Assembly: GCA_027486075.1 (NCBI GenBank)
Contig: JAIXPU010000078.1
Location: 1 to 7,446 of the forward strand
Direction: 5' to 3'
Length of the DNA: 7,446 bases
From: Streptomycetaceae bacterium
Lineage (GTDB): Bacteria > Actinomycetota > Actinomycetes > Nanopelagicales > Nanopelagicaceae
The notes beneath the pieces are model-generated. The model did not search any database. It saw only the letters and a list, made by a program, of their open reading frames with translations, and was not told the origin of the DNA. The position numbers and the translations under genes were made by a program. Within the stretch, counting starts at the first letter, position 1; each line of letters begins with the position of its first letter. Positions 6,246-7,446 of the stretch are shown here, piece by piece.

Positions 6246-6251
6246 TAGGTT
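6246..6251 (+). promoter_or_regulatory. Predicted -10 element of the cysDN operon
   Basis: TAGGTT ends exactly 6 nt before the cysD ATG, and there is no Shine-Dalgarno sequence. The 43-bp gap after the TRIC gene shows no evident terminator hairpin, no recognisable -35 and no riboswitch-like structure. Confidence 0.5.
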
Positions 6252-6257
6252 TCTCCC

Positions 6258-7163
6258 ATGTCCACTGAGCTTGAGATTCTCAAATCGCTCGAATCTGAAG
6301 CGATTGAAATCTTCCGCGAAACAGCTGCCAGTTTCAAAAATCCAGTCCTGCTTTATTCCATAGGTAAAGACTCATCTGTTCTTCTGCACCTAGCCAAGAA
6401 AGCTTTCTATCCAGCGCCCATCCCATTTAAATTGCTTCATATCGATAGCACTTGGAACTTTAAAGAGATGATCACCTTTAGAGATCGAATTGTTGCTGAA
6501 GGAAAGTTCTCGCTCATTGCCCACTCCAATCAAGAGGGCATAGATAATGGAATGAACCCTTTTGACTTCGGTATCTCTGAATACATTCGAGTCATGAATA
6601 CTGTTCCACTGCGAGAAGCTCTTGATCTCTACGAAGTAGATGCTGCAATCGGAGGATCTCGCCGCGACGAAGAGAAATCTCGCGCTAAGGAGCGAATCCT
6701 GAGCGTGAGAGAAGCGGGCCATCGCTGGGATCCTCGTGCGCAACGCCCTGAACTCTGGCGCACTCACAATGCAAAACTTGCACCGGGTCAGACGATGCGA
6801 GTCTTTCCCGTCTCTGATTGGACCGAACTCGATATCTGGCGCTATATCGCTCTAGAAAACATCGAAGTAAATCCACTCTACTTTTCAAAAGTTCGCCCTG
6901 TCGTCAAGCGCGGCAAGCAACTCATCATGGTCGATGATGAGCGTTATCAGCTCAACGACGGCGAAGAGCCCGAGATGAAAGAAGTTCGCTTTAGAACTTT
7001 AGGGTGCTATCCGCTGACAGCTGCAGTCGAATCCACCGCAACAAACGTGGCAGAAGTTGTCGAAGAGGTATTTCAGGTAAAGCTCAGCGAACGCGCAACC
7101 CGCTTGATTGATGGCGAGAATGAAGATTCCATGGAGAAGAAGAAGCGCGAGGGATACTTCTAA
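6258..7163 (+). CDS. cysD: Sulfate adenylyltransferase subunit 2 (301 aa)
   Basis: CysD is the catalytic PP-loop subunit of ATP sulfurylase, which joins sulfate and ATP to give adenosine 5'-phosphosulfate with help from the GTPase CysN. The modified P-loop SIGKDSS is at residues 34-40, as in E. coli CysD. It is followed by LLHIDSTWNFKEM (E. coli has LLHVDTGWKFREM). Further family blocks are GGSRRDEEKSRAKERI, RWDPRAQRPELW, VRFRTLGCYPLT and the C-terminal KKREGYF. The length of 301 matches the usual 302. The ATG at 6258 corresponds to the family N-terminus. The stop codon overlaps the cysN start (TAATG), so the two are one translationally coupled operon. Whether the pathway leads to cysteine or only to sulfation cannot be told without the genes to the right. 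Confidence 0.97.
   Translation: MSTELEILKSLESEAIEIFRETAASFKNPVLLYSIGKDSSVLLHLAKKAFYPAPIPFKLLHIDSTWNFKEMITFRDRIVAEGKFSLIAHSNQEGIDNGMNPFDFGISEYIRVMNTVPLREALDLYEVDAAIGGSRRDEEKSRAKERILSVREAGHRWDPRAQRPELWRTHNAKLAPGQTMRVFPVSDWTELDIWRYIALENIEVNPLYFSKVRPVVKRGKQLIMVDDERYQLNDGEEPEMKEVRFRTLGCYPLTAAVESTATNVAEVVEEVFQVKLSERATRLIDGENEDSMEKKKREGYF
7149..7153 (+). promoter_or_regulatory. Shine-Dalgarno sequence of cysN
   Basis: GAGGG within the last codons of cysD lies 9 nt before the cysN ATG. It supports SD-led, coupled initiation inside the operon, in contrast to the SD-less start of cysD. Confidence 0.5.
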
Positions 7164-7446
7164 TGAAGATACCTGTAGTGCGCCTTCTTACTTGTGGCAG
7201 CGTCGATGATGGCAAGAGCACGCTTATCGGTCGTCTACTTGTTGAAACCGACAGCATTCCTCACGACACAGTCGATACCACTCGCAAAGTACGCCGTGCC
7301 GGTTCCACAATTCCTGCCGGCGAAATTGATTTCAGTCTACTCACAGATGGACTTGAGGCAGAGCGCGAGCAAGGCATCACTATCGATGTTGCTTATCGCT
7401 CAATGTCACTTCTTGATGGACGACGTCTGATCATCTCTGATGCACC
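7163..7446 (+). CDS. cysN: Sulfate adenylyltransferase subunit 1, GTPase (partial, 3' end off the window)
   Basis: CysN is the elongation-factor-like GTPase that drives ATP sulfurylase with CysD. The 94 codons present hold the G1 P-loop GSVDDGKST at residues 12-20, which matches the CysN/CysNC signature. The switch I block LTDGLEAEREQGITIDVAYR follows. The sequence ends just as the G3 motif begins (ISDAP). The ATG overlaps the cysD stop by one base, and the short 11-residue leader before the P-loop is brief compared with E. coli CysN. It cannot be seen whether a CysC (APS kinase) domain is fused at the C-terminus, as occurs in many actinobacteria. Confidence 0.96.
   Translation, partial: MKIPVVRLLTCGSVDDGKSTLIGRLLVETDSIPHDTVDTTRKVRRAGSTIPAGEIDFSLLTDGLEAEREQGITIDVAYRSMSLLDGRRLIISDA

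Noticed and set aside
6215..6257. Riboswitch, attenuator or terminator before cysD
   Set aside because: The gap is only 43 bp, shows no stem-loop by eye, and ends in a -10 placed for a leaderless start.
6390..6767. Minus-strand open frame of 125 codons opposite cysD
   Set aside because: It is antisense to a highly conserved gene and has no domain-like features or start signals.
7194..7430. Plus-strand open frame of 78 codons at the right end
   Set aside because: It is a different frame of cysN, whose P-loop and switch I motifs are unmistakable.

Overview
The window looks like a compact bacterial chromosome segment from a moderate-GC actinobacterium with a streamlined genome. The best guess is a freshwater acI / Nanopelagicales-type organism (Planktophila-like). 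This rests on base composition near one half GC by eye, very short intergenic gaps, actinobacterial-looking proteins, and start regions typical of leaderless transcription. No 16S or other decisive marker is present, so the assignment is an inference. No mobile element, CRISPR array, tRNA or rRNA was seen.

Layout, left to right. (1) A TerC-family membrane protein on the minus strand, its C-terminus cut off by the left edge. (2) Diverging from it after only about 15 bp, a SAM-dependent methyltransferase with Cys-Cys-His-His and His-Ala-Cys-Asp motifs, followed 10 bp later by argG (long, E. coli-type argininosuccinate synthase). Overlapping the end of argG is an FKBP-type prolyl isomerase. Its membrane-anchor segment can only be read if translation starts at a non-canonical ATT codon. 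(3) On the minus strand, converging on the FKBP gene, a GH13 alpha-glucosidase. (4) Diverging from the glucosidase, a TRIC/UPF0126 cation-channel-like membrane protein, then cysD and the beginning of cysN (ATP sulfurylase), cut by the right edge.

Expression logic. Six genes (terC-like, methyltransferase, argG, GH13, TRIC, cysD) have a TANNNT -10-like hexamer ending 6-8 nt before a plausible start codon, the arrangement expected for leaderless mRNAs. The two genes that follow another gene by overlap (FKBP after argG, cysN after cysD) instead have purine-rich Shine-Dalgarno sequences. The window therefore seems to use two initiation modes: leaderless for genes that carry their own promoter, SD-led for genes inside operons.

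Functionally the genes are mostly housekeeping: arginine biosynthesis, protein folding at the membrane, alpha-glucoside use, sulfate activation and two membrane transport or ion-homeostasis proteins. I see no defence system or other novel multi-gene system. The points most worth a second look are the apparent ATT start with a second internal start in the FKBP gene, the bidirectional promoter with overlapping -10 elements, and the uncharacterised methyltransferase.
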